Assembly: GCF_030149425.1 (NCBI RefSeq)
Contig: NZ_JASBRQ010000059.1
Coordinates: 1 to 53,049, forward strand
DNA from: Maricaulis sp.
Lineage (GTDB): Bacteria; Pseudomonadota; Alphaproteobacteria; Caulobacterales; Maricaulaceae
Direction: 5' to 3'
Length of the DNA: 53,049 nucleotides
The notes under the pieces are model-generated. The model was not told the DNA's origin and made no database searches. It worked only from the letters and a program-made list of their open reading frames with translations. Each line of letters starts with the position of its first letter. Position 1 is the stretch's first letter. Shown here piece after piece: positions 1 through 10,501 of this stretch. A program made the position numbers and the translations under genes.

Positions 1-1644
<1,644 letters not shown>

Positions 1645-1735
1645 GGCGTCGAATCTCTTTGCGTAGCGGGGGAATGCGAAAGGCCGCCCCGTTTAGCGGA
1701 GCGCGGGCGCAAGAGCAATGGGGCGGGTGCGGGCG

Positions 1736-2200
1736 CTAGCGACGCAGCAGGGAAAATATGCGCCCAAAGCCGCGCTGCAGGCTTCCGGTCCAGGTCAGCA
1801 CGCCCCAATGCACCAGGAAGACCATGATGATGGCGTTGATCAGCTGGGCCGGAAACAGGAATAACGCGTCCAAACCGCCATCGAAGAAAGGGTTGCCGGT
1901 CAGCGCGACCCAGTCCGTCAGCCCGCCCAATAGCGCCAATACATAGGCCGGGAGAGCCAAGGCACGGCGGCGGATCAGCAGGATAAGCGCCGCCAGCCCC
2001 ATAATAATCGCCGTGTAGAATCCGATATCGTTCCAGATGCTGAGCGTTTCGGTGAAGGCATAGGCGTCGAACTCCCCCTCACGCGGCCAGACCCCCAGGC
2101 GCACACCGATATCGACCACCATCCATTCCAGCGAATAGAGCAATCCCCCCACTGTGATGATGAGACTGAGGCCATAGAAAATGCGCTGGTGCAGCGGCAT
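1736..2200 (-). CDS. Small four-TM membrane protein of unknown function
   Basis: A 154-residue hydrophobic protein with four predicted membrane segments (about residues 8-30, 58-77, 80-100 and 112-134) and a basic C-terminus (SLLRR). I do not recognise the family. The ATG at 2200 is chosen because the frame upstream of it codes for a Pro/Ser-rich, non-membrane leader that overlaps the start of the divergent peptidase gene; the longer start at 2359 is unlikely. It lies between ettA (same strand, 91 bp downstream) and the DPP-IV-like gene (divergent, 157 bp away), so it probably has its own promoter in that gap. No conserved polar motif suggests an enzyme. Confidence 0.7.
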   Translation of the reverse strand: MPLHQRIFYGLSLIITVGGLLYSLEWMVVDIGVRLGVWPREGEFDAYAFTETLSIWNDIGFYTAIIMGLAALILLIRRRALALPAYVLALLGGLTDWVALTGNPFFDGGLDALFLFPAQLINAIIMVFLVHWGVLTWTGSLQRGFGRIFSLLRR

Positions 2201-2357
2201 GGTTGAAAGGCTACTCACGGGTTGCGGCGGGGCCCGGGCCGCCAGAGTTGGCGTCCTGGCGAATTGACAAGTCTGGCACCCCGACTGGTGCCCTGACGCT
2301 GGCTGCGCTAAGGACTCCCCCGGGAGAGACGTTATTCTTACTGAGCTTGGGGAATTC

Positions 2358-4610
2358 ATGAAACCTGTTCTTGCTGCGCCGCTGGCGCTTGCGCTCGCCG
2401 GTCTTGCTGCCTGTCAGCCGGAAACCACTGTGCCGGCCCCGGCACCGGAGCCGGCGCTGTCCATTGAGCGTGCTTTTGCCAGCCCGTCCCTGACCGGACC
2501 GAGCCCGCGGGCCCTCACCTTTTCACCGGACGGATCGCGGGTGACTTTCCTGCGGGCCAAGGAAGAAGACCGCACCGTACTCGACCTTTGGGCAATGGAT
2601 GCAGAAGGCGGCGAGCCTTACATGCTGGTCGACAGCCGGGTGCTGGCGCCGGAGGAACGTGAGCTGACCGAGGCAGAGCGGCAATTGCGCGAGCGCGCCC
2701 GCATCTCCTCGACCGGCATTGTCCGCTACCAGTGGGATCGACAGGGTGACGCCATCCTGGTGCCGATCGATGGCGATGTTTTCTATGTCGATGTGGAAAG
2801 CGGCGACGCCACCCGCATTATGGAGACCGAGGCGTTTGAGACCGATGCCCGCATCTCCCCGCAGGGCAATTACGTCTCTTTTATCCGCGACCAGAACCTG
2901 TTCATCACCAATCTGGAGACCGGCGAAGAGCGTGCCCTGACGACGACCGGCGGCGGTCTGGTCTCCTGGGGCATGGCCGAGTTTGTTTCACAGGAAGAAC
3001 TCTCGCGCCGCACCGGTTACTGGTGGTCGCCCGACGAGCAGTACATCGCCGTTGCCCGCGTCGATGAAAGCCCGGTCGACAATATCCAGCGCCTGGAAAT
3101 CGCCACCGATGGTTCTGCCAACGTAGTCGACCAGCGCTATCCGCGCGCGGGCCGCAATAATGCCCGCGTTGAGCTCTTCATGCTCAACCTGGAAACCGGC
3201 AGCCGCCGCCAGGTCTATCTGGCCGATACGGACGAGAACTATCTCGCCCGCATCAACTGGGCGTCCGACAGTTCCAGGGCCTATGTCCAGGTGCTCAATC
3301 GCCCGCAAGACGCGCTGACGGTCCTTGCCGTTGATCCGCAAAGCGGCACTGCGGAAGACTGGTATACCGAGACCACCGATGTCTGGATCAATATCAGTGA
3401 TGACTTCCGTACGCTGGAAGATGGCAGCGTCATCCTCACGACCGAGGACACGCCGGGTGGCTTCCGCCACATCCGCCATCTCGCAGCCGATGGCAGCGTG
3501 ATCAATGAGGTCACTTCGGGCGAGTGGGTTGTCAATAATCTCAACGCCATCGATCAGGAAAATGGTCTCGTCTACTTCACCGGCTGGATGCAGACCCCGC
3601 TCGAGCGGCACCTCTATTCGGTACCGCTGGACGGATCCGCCGCCCCGACCCAGATCACCGCCGGCGAAGGCCGCTGGTCGGGCACGTTCAACTCCACGAC
3701 CACGGCGTTTATCGGCAGCTATCAGAACCCGACGACACCGCCGCAGACCGGGCTGTACGGCATTGACGGCACCCGCCTGAACTGGATCGAGGAAAATGCG
3801 CTCGTCGAGGGGCATCCCTATTTCGAGTTCGCTGACGCTCATATCGAGCCGCAATACGGCACGCTGACCGCCGCGGACGGCACCGAGCTGCACTATTATC
3901 TCTACCTGCCGGCAGACTTCGATCCGTCGCGGACCTATCCGGCCGTGCAATACGTCTATGGCGGCCCGCATGCGCAGGTCGTACACCGTGGCTGGCAGGG
4001 CACGCGCGCCCAGCTCTTCGCCCAGCGCGGCTATGTCTATTTCGCCATCGATAATCGCGGCGCCTATAACCGCGGGCGCGATTTCGAAGCCCATCTCAAT
4101 CGCCGCATGGGACAGGCCGAGGTCGAGGACCAGCTTCTGGGCCTGCAATTCCTCAAGAGCCTGGACTATGTCGACGCGGATCGTGTCGGTCTGTGGGGTT
4201 GGTCTTATGGCGGCTATATGACGATCATGACCACGCTGCAGGCGCCGGGTGAATTCGCTGCCGGTGTTGCTGGTGCACCGGTGACCGACTGGGCGCTCTA
4301 TGACACCGCCTATACCGAGCGCTACATGGATACACCGCAGGATAATCCGGAAGGCTATGAGCAGGGCTCTGCCTTTGCCCATCTCGACAATTACGAGACG
4401 CCGCTCTTCCTGATCCATGGCATGGCCGACGACAATGTCATCTTCGCCAACTCCGTGCGGCTCTATGCCGACATGCAGGAACGCCGCTATGAGTTCGAAA
4501 TGATGACCTATCCGGGTCAACGTCACGGTGTGCGTGGCGAGGACCGACAGGTGCATTTGTGGACCGATATCTTCGATTATTTCGACCGCCATCTGAAAGA
4601 CGACGGCTAG
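2358..4610 (+). CDS. S9B family dipeptidyl-peptidase IV-like lipoprotein
   Basis: Serine exopeptidase expected to remove N-terminal dipeptides (X-Pro or X-Ala) from peptides in the periplasm or on the outer membrane. The 750-residue product starts with a lipoprotein signal whose lipobox LAAC places the lipidated Cys at residue 19. Residues about 60-490 form the DPP-IV beta-propeller, including the double-Glu element SQEEL that binds the substrate N-terminus in this family. Residues 490-750 are the alpha/beta-hydrolase domain with nucleophile S616 in GWSYGGY, the Asp in HGMADDN (691/692) and H723 in GQRHG. The full catalytic triad is therefore present. GGGG is spaced 7 nt before the ATG. The gene is monocistronic and ends at a strong hairpin terminator. 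Confidence 0.93.
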   Translation: MKPVLAAPLALALAGLAACQPETTVPAPAPEPALSIERAFASPSLTGPSPRALTFSPDGSRVTFLRAKEEDRTVLDLWAMDAEGGEPYMLVDSRVLAPEERELTEAERQLRERARISSTGIVRYQWDRQGDAILVPIDGDVFYVDVESGDATRIMETEAFETDARISPQGNYVSFIRDQNLFITNLETGEERALTTTGGGLVSWGMAEFVSQEELSRRTGYWWSPDEQYIAVARVDESPVDNIQRLEIATDGSANVVDQRYPRAGRNNARVELFMLNLETGSRRQVYLADTDENYLARINWASDSSRAYVQVLNRPQDALTVLAVDPQSGTAEDWYTETTDVWINISDDFRTLEDGSVILTTEDTPGGFRHIRHLAADGSVINEVTSGEWVVNNLNAIDQENGLVYFTGWMQTPLERHLYSVPLDGSAAPTQITAGEGRWSGTFNSTTTAFIGSYQNPTTPPQTGLYGIDGTRLNWIEENALVEGHPYFEFADAHIEPQYGTLTAADGTELHYYLYLPADFDPSRTYPAVQYVYGGPHAQVVHRGWQGTRAQLFAQRGYVYFAIDNRGAYNRGRDFEAHLNRRMGQAEVEDQLLGLQFLKSLDYVDADRVGLWGWSYGGYMTIMTTLQAPGEFAAGVAGAPVTDWALYDTAYTERYMDTPQDNPEGYEQGSAFAHLDNYETPLFLIHGMADDNVIFANSVRLYADMQERRYEFEMMTYPGQRHGVRGEDRQVHLWTDIFDYFDRHLKDDG

Positions 4611-4632
4611 GCAATGCCCAGCCCCAATGATC

Positions 4633-4664
4633 AAGGCCGGTCCCGCAAGGGACCGGCCTTTTTC
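4633..4664 (+). terminator. Rho-independent terminator after the DPP-IV-like gene
   Basis: Perfect 12-bp stem (AAGGCCGGTCCC with GGGACCGGCCTT) around a GCAA tetraloop, followed by TTTCTT. It sits 22 bp after the stop codon. The convergent TonB receptor gene ends 43 bp further on. Confidence 0.9.
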
Positions 4665-4706
4665 TTGGTCTGACCGGGACGCACCCGGTTCGCCGGGCCT
4701 GCCCGG

Positions 4707-6797
4707 TTAGAAGGTCTTGCGAGCCTGCAGGACGACAAAACCGCCGAGATCCTGCTCACGCCGCTCGATCGCCTCCAGCGTGCCGACATCACGGGCATCG
4801 GAGAAGAAGCGGCGCTCGCGCTCCATGTTCTGGGCCGTCAGGTCCTGCCAGGACAGGCGAATGGTCGCGCCAAGATAGGCCGTGGTCTCTACCCAGACAT
4901 CGAAGCGCGGATCGCGCCCGAATTCGTAGATCTCGTCAAAACGGTAGCGATCCTCATCGCCCAGGAAACTCGCGCTCCAACCCCAGGACATGGACCGCTC
5001 GGTCAGGTTCTGGCGGAAGTTGGCCGAGAAACGCCAGTCCTCATTACCCTGGAAGCGGCGCTTTTCGCCCGTGGTCGGGTCGGTCACCTCGGTATCGCGC
5101 AGGAAGGCCGAGAGATTGAGGCGGCTATCGCCAAGACCGTAATCATCAAGCGGAATGGCCGTATCGATCTGCAGATAGGTGCGGCGGCCATCGCCGATAT
5201 TGCCCGGCGCATCAAACGTCGTGGTCGTCGGCGGCACGGCACCCGCATCGGTAACGATCGTCACCGGCTGGGCATCGCGGACGTCCTCAACCTCTTCATG
5301 CGTCAGGGTCACACTGAGGCTGCCCTCGCCATTCCAGCGATGCTCCCATTGCGCTTGGGCGCGCCAGGTTTTCTCCGGCTCCAGCTCCGGATTACCGATC
5401 AGGATGACATCATCGGTCGGGTCAATTGAGGAGGCAAAGGCACCGAAGGAGAGCTGGCCAACCTCACGCTCCAGGCCGAACACCCATTGCGTGTTTTCAC
5501 CGGAGTTCCAGGTCAGCGTGACCGACGGTTTGGGATAATTGAAACTACGCTCACGCGCAGCGTCACCGGTCTGGGAGATGGTCGAACGCTCGAAGCGGAA
5601 ACCGGATTCCACAGTGACATTATCCATCGGGCGCCAGACATGCGAGGCAAACAACTCGGACCGTTCTTCCTCGATACGGGTATTGGATACCGGCAATTGC
5701 GTCGGCTGGGTCGATCCCGCGGCGACCGAGATCAAGAGGCTGTTTTCGAGATAGTTGAAAGCACTCTCGGCACCGAACTCGAAGGAATGGCGATCATTCA
5801 TCTCCCAGGTCAGCGTTCCACGTACAGCCCGCTCGCCGCTTTCAACATCATTATTGAAGAAGGTGGTGTTGCGATTGCCAGAGGCTGTGGCGCGCAGATA
5901 TTCCTCATCCGAGCTGCTATCGCTCTGCTGGTTGAGCAGAACCAGCTGGCCCGACAGGTTTTCGCCGAGTGGATGCTCATAGGTCAGCGTGCCTTCCCAC
6001 ATCGTGTCTTCGTAATCCGTCTCGAAGATCTCGGTGCGCAAGCTGTCACCAGCGGCGTCCGTGACGACAGAGGTGTCGAGCGTATCGGACAGGTACTGGT
6101 TGGCCGAAAGCGACAGGTTGAGACGGGCACCATTGTCGAAATCGGTATTGATCGAGCCGCTCAGACGCGGCGAGACGACATCACGGGCGGTGCGCTCATC
6201 CCGGCTTTCGATGAGATTTCCGTTCGCATCATAGAGCCATTCATCGCGGATATAGGGCGCCGCATTGGTGTCCAGCCCGGCCGCCAGGGTGAAGCGGGTA
6301 TTACCCTGGTCCCAGGTCGTGGAGATATTGCCGGTGGGCGTCACGCGATCGGCGCCCGCCCAATAAATCCCGGCCAAAAGAGCGGTGGTCGAGCGGCTGC
6401 TCTGATCTTCGCGCAGGACGATGTTGGCGACGCGAGTCTGGCCGCGCATATCGACCCCGGGCACAGCTTCGCGCACCAGCTCGACGCGTTCGATATTCTC
6501 GACCGGGATCCGTGACAGAATATCATTGATGCTCTCTGACTTGGTGCTCTGGCGCTCGCCATCCACCAGCACATTGGCAAACGTGTCGGCCAGGCCGCGC
6601 ACATGTTCGCCATTATCGATGGAGAAGCCGGGCACCTGACGCACCATGTCCAGCGCGGTGACCGGATTGAAAGCGCTGAAATAGGTCGGCGCAAACACCA
6701 GGACAGCGCCGTCATGGGTACTGGTCTGGGCCACTGCCGTGCCCGACAGCAGAAGAGAGGTCAGACCGATGGCGGCCGCCTGCTTGAATGATTTCAC
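4707..6797 (-). CDS. TonB-dependent outer-membrane receptor
   Basis: Outer-membrane beta-barrel with an N-terminal plug that imports a bulky ligand with energy from TonB; the ligand is not evident. With a GTG start at 6797 (GGGAA 8 nt upstream) the protein is 696 residues and opens with a clean signal peptide (KSFKQAAAIGL...GTAVAQ). A longer GTG start at 6824 adds nine residues that do not look like part of a signal. The plug contains the family-typical RQVPGFSIDNG and IERVELVREAVPGVDMRG segments. The rest is beta-rich, and the chain ends in aromatic Phe (LQARKTF), as barrel proteins do. A 15-bp Fur-like inverted repeat lies about 80 bp upstream, so the ligand may be an iron complex (inference). 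It is convergent with the peptidase gene. Confidence 0.88.
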   Translation of the reverse strand: MKSFKQAAAIGLTSLLLSGTAVAQTSTHDGAVLVFAPTYFSAFNPVTALDMVRQVPGFSIDNGEHVRGLADTFANVLVDGERQSTKSESINDILSRIPVENIERVELVREAVPGVDMRGQTRVANIVLREDQSSRSTTALLAGIYWAGADRVTPTGNISTTWDQGNTRFTLAAGLDTNAAPYIRDEWLYDANGNLIESRDERTARDVVSPRLSGSINTDFDNGARLNLSLSANQYLSDTLDTSVVTDAAGDSLRTEIFETDYEDTMWEGTLTYEHPLGENLSGQLVLLNQQSDSSSDEEYLRATASGNRNTTFFNNDVESGERAVRGTLTWEMNDRHSFEFGAESAFNYLENSLLISVAAGSTQPTQLPVSNTRIEEERSELFASHVWRPMDNVTVESGFRFERSTISQTGDAARERSFNYPKPSVTLTWNSGENTQWVFGLEREVGQLSFGAFASSIDPTDDVILIGNPELEPEKTWRAQAQWEHRWNGEGSLSVTLTHEEVEDVRDAQPVTIVTDAGAVPPTTTTFDAPGNIGDGRRTYLQIDTAIPLDDYGLGDSRLNLSAFLRDTEVTDPTTGEKRRFQGNEDWRFSANFRQNLTERSMSWGWSASFLGDEDRYRFDEIYEFGRDPRFDVWVETTAYLGATIRLSWQDLTAQNMERERRFFSDARDVGTLEAIERREQDLGGFVVLQARKTF

Positions 6798-6873
6798 GAT
6801 GAAATTCCCGAACTGATACCGCACCGCCCCGCACGGCGCGTCTAGAGCCCGGTCATGACGCCTTTCGGATTAC

Positions 6874-6888
6874 CGCGAATTATTCGCA
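6874..6888 (-). promoter_or_regulatory. Fur-like 7-1-7 inverted repeat upstream of the TonB receptor
   Basis: Read on the minus strand the site is TGCGAAT-A-ATTCGCG, a 7-1-7 repeat with one mismatch at the outer base. The layout matches Fur boxes (heptamer, one base, inverted heptamer). A similar element (29015-29029) precedes the second TonB receptor of the window. Assignment to Fur is inference from layout and context. Confidence 0.5.
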
Positions 6889-6903
6889 AGCGTTACACTT
6901 CAG

Positions 6904-7626
6904 TCAGAAGTATACGTGGCTGTTAGAATTCAACCGCATATAGTCGCGCTGAACCTTCCAGTCGGGGCAGATTGCTTCAACCGTGTTCCAGAAGTCGCGC
7001 GAATGGTTCGGGTGGACGAGATGCGCGGCCTCATGGGCGCAGACATAGTCGATCACCTCGACCGGGAAGCCCATCAGACGCCAGTTGAGACGGATCGTGC
7101 CGTCCGAAGCGCAAGAGCCCCAGCGCGATTTCTGCTCCCGGATAACCACCTTGCGCAAACGACGGCCCAGCAGGTCCGCATAGGCTTGAGTTTTGGGCGC
7201 CATCACGGCCTCACCCTCGCGCTTGTAAAGCCGCACCAGCCCATTGCGAATGGTTGAGCGGCGCAGCTCGCCGGAGAGTTCCGGATCGATCGAAATGCGG
7301 ATCGCCCCGCCCTGCAGAGCGGTACGTGTGCGCACGCCACGTTCCTCAACTATCAATTCGCGCATCTGCCCGAGCCAGGGCAAATGCTCTCCGCTCACGA
7401 AGCTGAGTTCTGGTGCTCTCGGCCGGGCCGCCCATTTGTCCAGCTTGGCCAGTATCCAGCCCGCCTTGGCCTCCAGCGCCCGCTCGACCTCCGCTTCCGC
7501 AACATATTGCGGAGCGGTGATCCGCAATCCGTCTTCATCAATGACAAAACCGATAGTGCGGCGCCGGGAGCGCTTAAGGGCGTAGGCGACCGGCCGGCCC
7601 TCGAGGATGACCTCACGGCGATCCAC
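6904..7626 (-). CDS. YgjP-like zinc metallopeptidase domain protein (DUF45/M48-related)
   Basis: A 240-residue cytoplasmic protein of the YgjP/DUF45 family, a predicted zinc-dependent protease with a SprT/M48-like fold. The zinc motif is HEAAH at residues 198-202, followed by H208 as probable third ligand (AHLVHPNHSRDFW). The conserved family block KSRWGSCASDGTIRLNWRL lies just before it. The GTG start at 7626 shares one base with the TAG stop of the upstream msrC-like gene (TAGTG), so the two are probably translationally coupled. The physiological substrate of the family is unknown. Confidence 0.88.
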   Translation of the reverse strand: MDRREVILEGRPVAYALKRSRRRTIGFVIDEDGLRITAPQYVAEAEVERALEAKAGWILAKLDKWAARPRAPELSFVSGEHLPWLGQMRELIVEERGVRTRTALQGGAIRISIDPELSGELRRSTIRNGLVRLYKREGEAVMAPKTQAYADLLGRRLRKVVIREQKSRWGSCASDGTIRLNWRLMGFPVEVIDYVCAHEAAHLVHPNHSRDFWNTVEAICPDWKVQRDYMRLNSNSHVYF

Positions 7627-8096
7627 TAAGCGGTCAGCAAGTCCGCACAGATCGCTTCCAGCCCGGCCTGATCAACCGTGTCGAACGCGCCGAATTCGGT
7701 CGAGTCCACATCCAGCACGGCGGCTAGCTTACCGTCGCGGCCCATGACAGGAACAACGATCTCGGAATTGGAGCGGCTGTCGCACGCGATATGACCCGGG
7801 AAGGCATGGACGTCTTCAACCAGCTGGGTTTCGCCGGTTTCTGCCGCCGCACCGCATACCCCCTTACCGAAGGGAATGCGCAAACACCCCATCGTGCCCT
7901 GATATGGGCCGACAACGAGCTCGCGTGCCTTGGCCGGATCAACGACGTAAAAACCGGTCCAGAAGAAACGCTCACCGAACATCTCCCGCAACAGGCAGGC
8001 GGCAGTGGCGTAGCGGGCGGTCTCGCTGGTCTCACCGGTCACGACGGACCGGATCTGCTTGCGGACCTCTTCATACTGTTCGGCTTTGCTGGACAT
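7626..8096 (-). CDS. msrC: Free methionine-(R)-sulfoxide reductase (GAF domain)
   Basis: Reduces free L-methionine-(R)-sulfoxide with thioredoxin as donor. The 156-residue product is a single GAF domain with the three redox cysteines of the family at C71 (GCLRIP), C81 (GVCG) and C105 (HIACD). The 10 and 24 residue spacing equals that of C84/C94/C118 in the E. coli enzyme. The SNSEIVVP block and VLDVDSTEFG also match the family. The start MSSKAEQ at 8096 is used; an upstream start at 8129 would add 11 residues. It overlaps the downstream YgjP-like gene by one base, so both are likely made from one mRNA. Confidence 0.93.
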   Translation of the reverse strand: MSSKAEQYEEVRKQIRSVVTGETSETARYATAACLLREMFGERFFWTGFYVVDPAKARELVVGPYQGTMGCLRIPFGKGVCGAAAETGETQLVEDVHAFPGHIACDSRSNSEIVVPVMGRDGKLAAVLDVDSTEFGAFDTVDQAGLEAICADLLTA

Positions 8097-8162
8097 AGGT
8101 TTTCCAATGGCTGGATTGTGCGACGCCAAAGTGGCGTTTCGCGAGCAGGATTCAAGGCCTGA

Positions 8163-9194
8163 TCACAGCCGCGGCGAGACCCGGAGCTTGCGCGCGATCA
8201 TGGTCTCAATCGCCTTTTCCGGCTTCTCCGGCTCGCCGCCATCGCTGCCACCCTCACCCTTGCGGTCTTCGTCCTCGACCTTCGTCTGGATCATGCGGAT
8301 GCGAGCATCCACCAGTCCGTAAACCTCGTCGGGGATGCGGGTAGAGACATTGATGCCGAGCTCATCGGCCCGTTCCGGCGAGATGGATTCGGAATGGGAA
8401 AGCTGGCCAGAGGTCAGATAATTGGCCAAGCGGTCTGGGTCATCGCCGGGCAGTTTATGCGCCTTGTTGATGATCTGGCGGGCCACTTTGGCGGCGTATT
8501 TGTCGTATTTCTTGGCCTCGTGAGCGAGCATGACCAGCACGTCCTGGGTCGCTTCGACCCCCTTGCGCTCGATCAGGTCCTCATAGGCTTCCGAAGGGAA
8601 ACCGCCATAGATCGTATCGATCGGCCCCAGCGCAGCGGTGGCATCCATGGTGATACGATCGGCCGAAAGCGCGATCATTGTGCCGCCGGACATGGCGACG
8701 TACGGCACATAGGCGATGACCATCGGGTCATGCTTGGGATTGTGACGCTTGGCCTTTTTCAAATGCTGTTTCAGCGCCAGCGCAATCATGTGGGCTGGTC
8801 GGGCATAACCGCCCAGCGTATGCAGGACGACGAGGATACGCGTCCGCGGCGTTGCCCCGCGGATCGCCGCGACCGCTTCGAACGCTTCGTCGAAAGTGAT
8901 TTGCTGCTCAGCCTTGTCACGGCCGACGAAATCATCGCCGAGATCATGGATCAGATCGATAATGACCGTATTGCCGTTATTCTTCTTCTCCAGCTTTTCG
9001 CGGAATTTCTGGTAGGCGTCCTGGGCCTTGGCGTATTTGGCGAAGCGCTTCGAGCGCAGATCGTCGATGGTCTGCTTATCCGCATAGGCCAGGGCTCGCT
9101 GACGCCAGATCGAGAATGCGGCCCATGCCAAAAGGCCCGCGGACAGCACAACTGCCCCGAGCTCTACGGCAAAGTTTTGCAAGAACTCGCTCAC
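8163..9194 (-). CDS. SDH-family Clp-fold serine protease, membrane anchored
   Basis: Member of the SDH/SppA-like group of Clp-fold serine proteases (Pfam SDH_sah type). The 343-residue protein has one N-terminal membrane helix (about 8-30), a charged linker, then the Clp/crotonase-like domain (about 75-290). The oxyanion/strand segment is HTLGGYARPAHMIALAL and the likely nucleophile is S169 in YVAMSGGTMIAL, followed by TAALGPIDTIYGG. The C-terminal 40 residues are acidic and Gly/Glu-rich and probably disordered. The start is GTG at 9194 with AGGGG upstream. It probably degrades or trims membrane-associated peptides at the inner membrane; the substrate is unknown. Confidence 0.85.
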   Translation of the reverse strand: MSEFLQNFAVELGAVVLSAGLLAWAAFSIWRQRALAYADKQTIDDLRSKRFAKYAKAQDAYQKFREKLEKKNNGNTVIIDLIHDLGDDFVGRDKAEQQITFDEAFEAVAAIRGATPRTRILVVLHTLGGYARPAHMIALALKQHLKKAKRHNPKHDPMVIAYVPYVAMSGGTMIALSADRITMDATAALGPIDTIYGGFPSEAYEDLIERKGVEATQDVLVMLAHEAKKYDKYAAKVARQIINKAHKLPGDDPDRLANYLTSGQLSHSESISPERADELGINVSTRIPDEVYGLVDARIRMIQTKVEDEDRKGEGGSDGGEPEKPEKAIETMIARKLRVSPRL

Positions 9195-9355
9195 GCCAAC
9201 CCCTAATTCGCACGGCTCAAATCGCCGCCACGCCTGTAGATGTTAACCAAAACTCAAGGCTGTCCACAAGCGAAAGCCAAGCAGATACGGGTGTGAGTGA
9301 TGACGCCAACGCTCAAGCGTGGCGCTGATGCTACAGCTCCGACTGTCAGGTGGTC

Positions 9356-10240
9356 CTAGTCGAGGGCCGGGCCCGCCACGCTGCCGCCCGCTCCCGGTTC
9401 AGTCAAAGTATTCATGACGCCCGCCAGCCGCACGGCAGCCAGCTGCAGGCGCTGGCGGCTAATCCGCAGACCGCGTTCATAATAGGCATCGCCGGGCTCG
9501 AGCGTGTTTTCCGGACGGGCCCAGACATAACCGAAATCGCGTGAGCGCACGATATCATGGCTCTCCTGTGCCCAGGCGATCGGGTCAACCTCGGTGTAGA
9601 CGGTGGAATGAGCGAGCGGGATATCCGCCGCGAGTTCTTCCATGAAGTAGCGCCAGCGCTCGCGCTCAGGCACCCAGGGCCAGGTTTCGCTCATATAGTC
9701 GAGGATGATCTCGCTATCCCAGACCCGGTGCAGATTGGTGTAACGCTCGCCACGCCAGAGGACCGGGATGTCATTGCCGCCGCGGTCGCCCTCAATGGAC
9801 ACATGTAGCGGCTGATGGATATCGCCAATCCAGTGCGCCAGGAATTTCAGGCCCTGCAGCCGCGTCTCAACATCGTTGGCCCGGTTGGCAAACTGCTCGG
9901 CATGCATGTTGATGGCGCTGATGATACAGCCCTCTTCGGCGCAATCTTCTTCATCAATCGTGCGGTCATCCCGGTCCTGCCCGGTATAGTGCCAGGGCGC
10001 ACTTTCACGAATGATTGTGCCGCGCACGATATCGGCCCAGGAACAGCTTTCCGGGAATGTTTCGTAAATCCGGTCAGCGGTCATAAGGCGATCGACCTCA
10101 GCGCGGGCTGCGTCGGTCATCAGGCGATAGGCCAGTTCGCAGACAATGCGGTGGCCGTCACGGCCGTAGGCTTCTGCAGGAGAAGACTGAAGCCCGACCG
10201 CCGCCAGGCCGGCCAGCAATACGACACGCCATGCAAACAT
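9356..10240 (-). CDS. S1/P1 family zinc-dependent nuclease, secreted
   Basis: Single-strand-preferring nuclease/3'-nucleotidase with a tri-zinc site, exported to the periplasm or medium. The 294-residue protein has a signal peptide ending in PAEA at residue 24. The mature N-terminus is YGRDGH; its sixth residue His corresponds to the zinc ligand of P1/S1, but the first residue is Tyr where fungal P1 and many homologues have Trp. Further expected ligands are in HWIGDIHQPLHV and NLHRVWDSEI. AAGGGCG precedes the ATG. Probably scavenges phosphate and nucleosides from DNA or RNA in the surroundings (family-based inference). The divergent neighbour is the TetR-RND operon. Confidence 0.92.
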   Translation of the reverse strand: MFAWRVVLLAGLAAVGLQSSPAEAYGRDGHRIVCELAYRLMTDAARAEVDRLMTADRIYETFPESCSWADIVRGTIIRESAPWHYTGQDRDDRTIDEEDCAEEGCIISAINMHAEQFANRANDVETRLQGLKFLAHWIGDIHQPLHVSIEGDRGGNDIPVLWRGERYTNLHRVWDSEIILDYMSETWPWVPERERWRYFMEELAADIPLAHSTVYTEVDPIAWAQESHDIVRSRDFGYVWARPENTLEPGDAYYERGLRISRQRLQLAAVRLAGVMNTLTEPGAGGSVAGPALD

Positions 10241-10432
10241 GATGATCGCCCTTGATCTCGCACTCCCGGCGGGAGGCCCATGCGCCAGTCTCTAGGGCAA
10301 GCGGGTCAGAGGCTCTACGACCCCCAACGCGCAATACGGGCGAATAAAACCATTGATTTAATGCGTTAGTGACGGCGGCGCGTTCCAGATCCAATCCCCG
10401 CCGACCCAGTTTCTTGGAAAAACCTGGTCTAT

Positions 10433-10446
10433 ACCGTCTGGACGGT
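10433..10446. promoter_or_regulatory. Distal operator of the TetR-RND operon
   Basis: ACCGTC-TG-GACGGT, a 6-2-6 inverted repeat. An identical 14-bp copy starts exactly 23 bp downstream. It ends just before the -35 hexamer of the promoter, so a bound TetR dimer would cover the upstream edge of the polymerase site. Binding by the adjacent TetR is inference. Confidence 0.8.
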
Positions 10447-10447
10447 C

Positions 10448-10476
10448 TTGACTGTACCGTCTGGACGGTTTATGTG
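10448..10476 (+). promoter_or_regulatory. Promoter of the TetR-RND efflux operon with proximal operator in the spacer
   Basis: TTGACT (10448-10453) and TATGTG (10471-10476) are separated by 17 bp. The second copy of the 14-bp operator ACCGTCTGGACGGT occupies 10456-10469, inside that spacer. A start of transcription near 10483 leaves about 20 nt before the TetR ATG at 10502. Occupancy of either site would block polymerase, the classical arrangement for autorepression. Confidence 0.7.
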
Positions 10477-10501
10477 CACTGCAACAACGGAGTCTCTGTG
10501 C

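Noticed and set aside
2988..4634. 548-codon open frame opposite the DPP-IV-like gene
   Set aside because: Shadow frame of a GC-rich gene; no ribosome site or domain, and the plus strand carries a complete catalytic triad.
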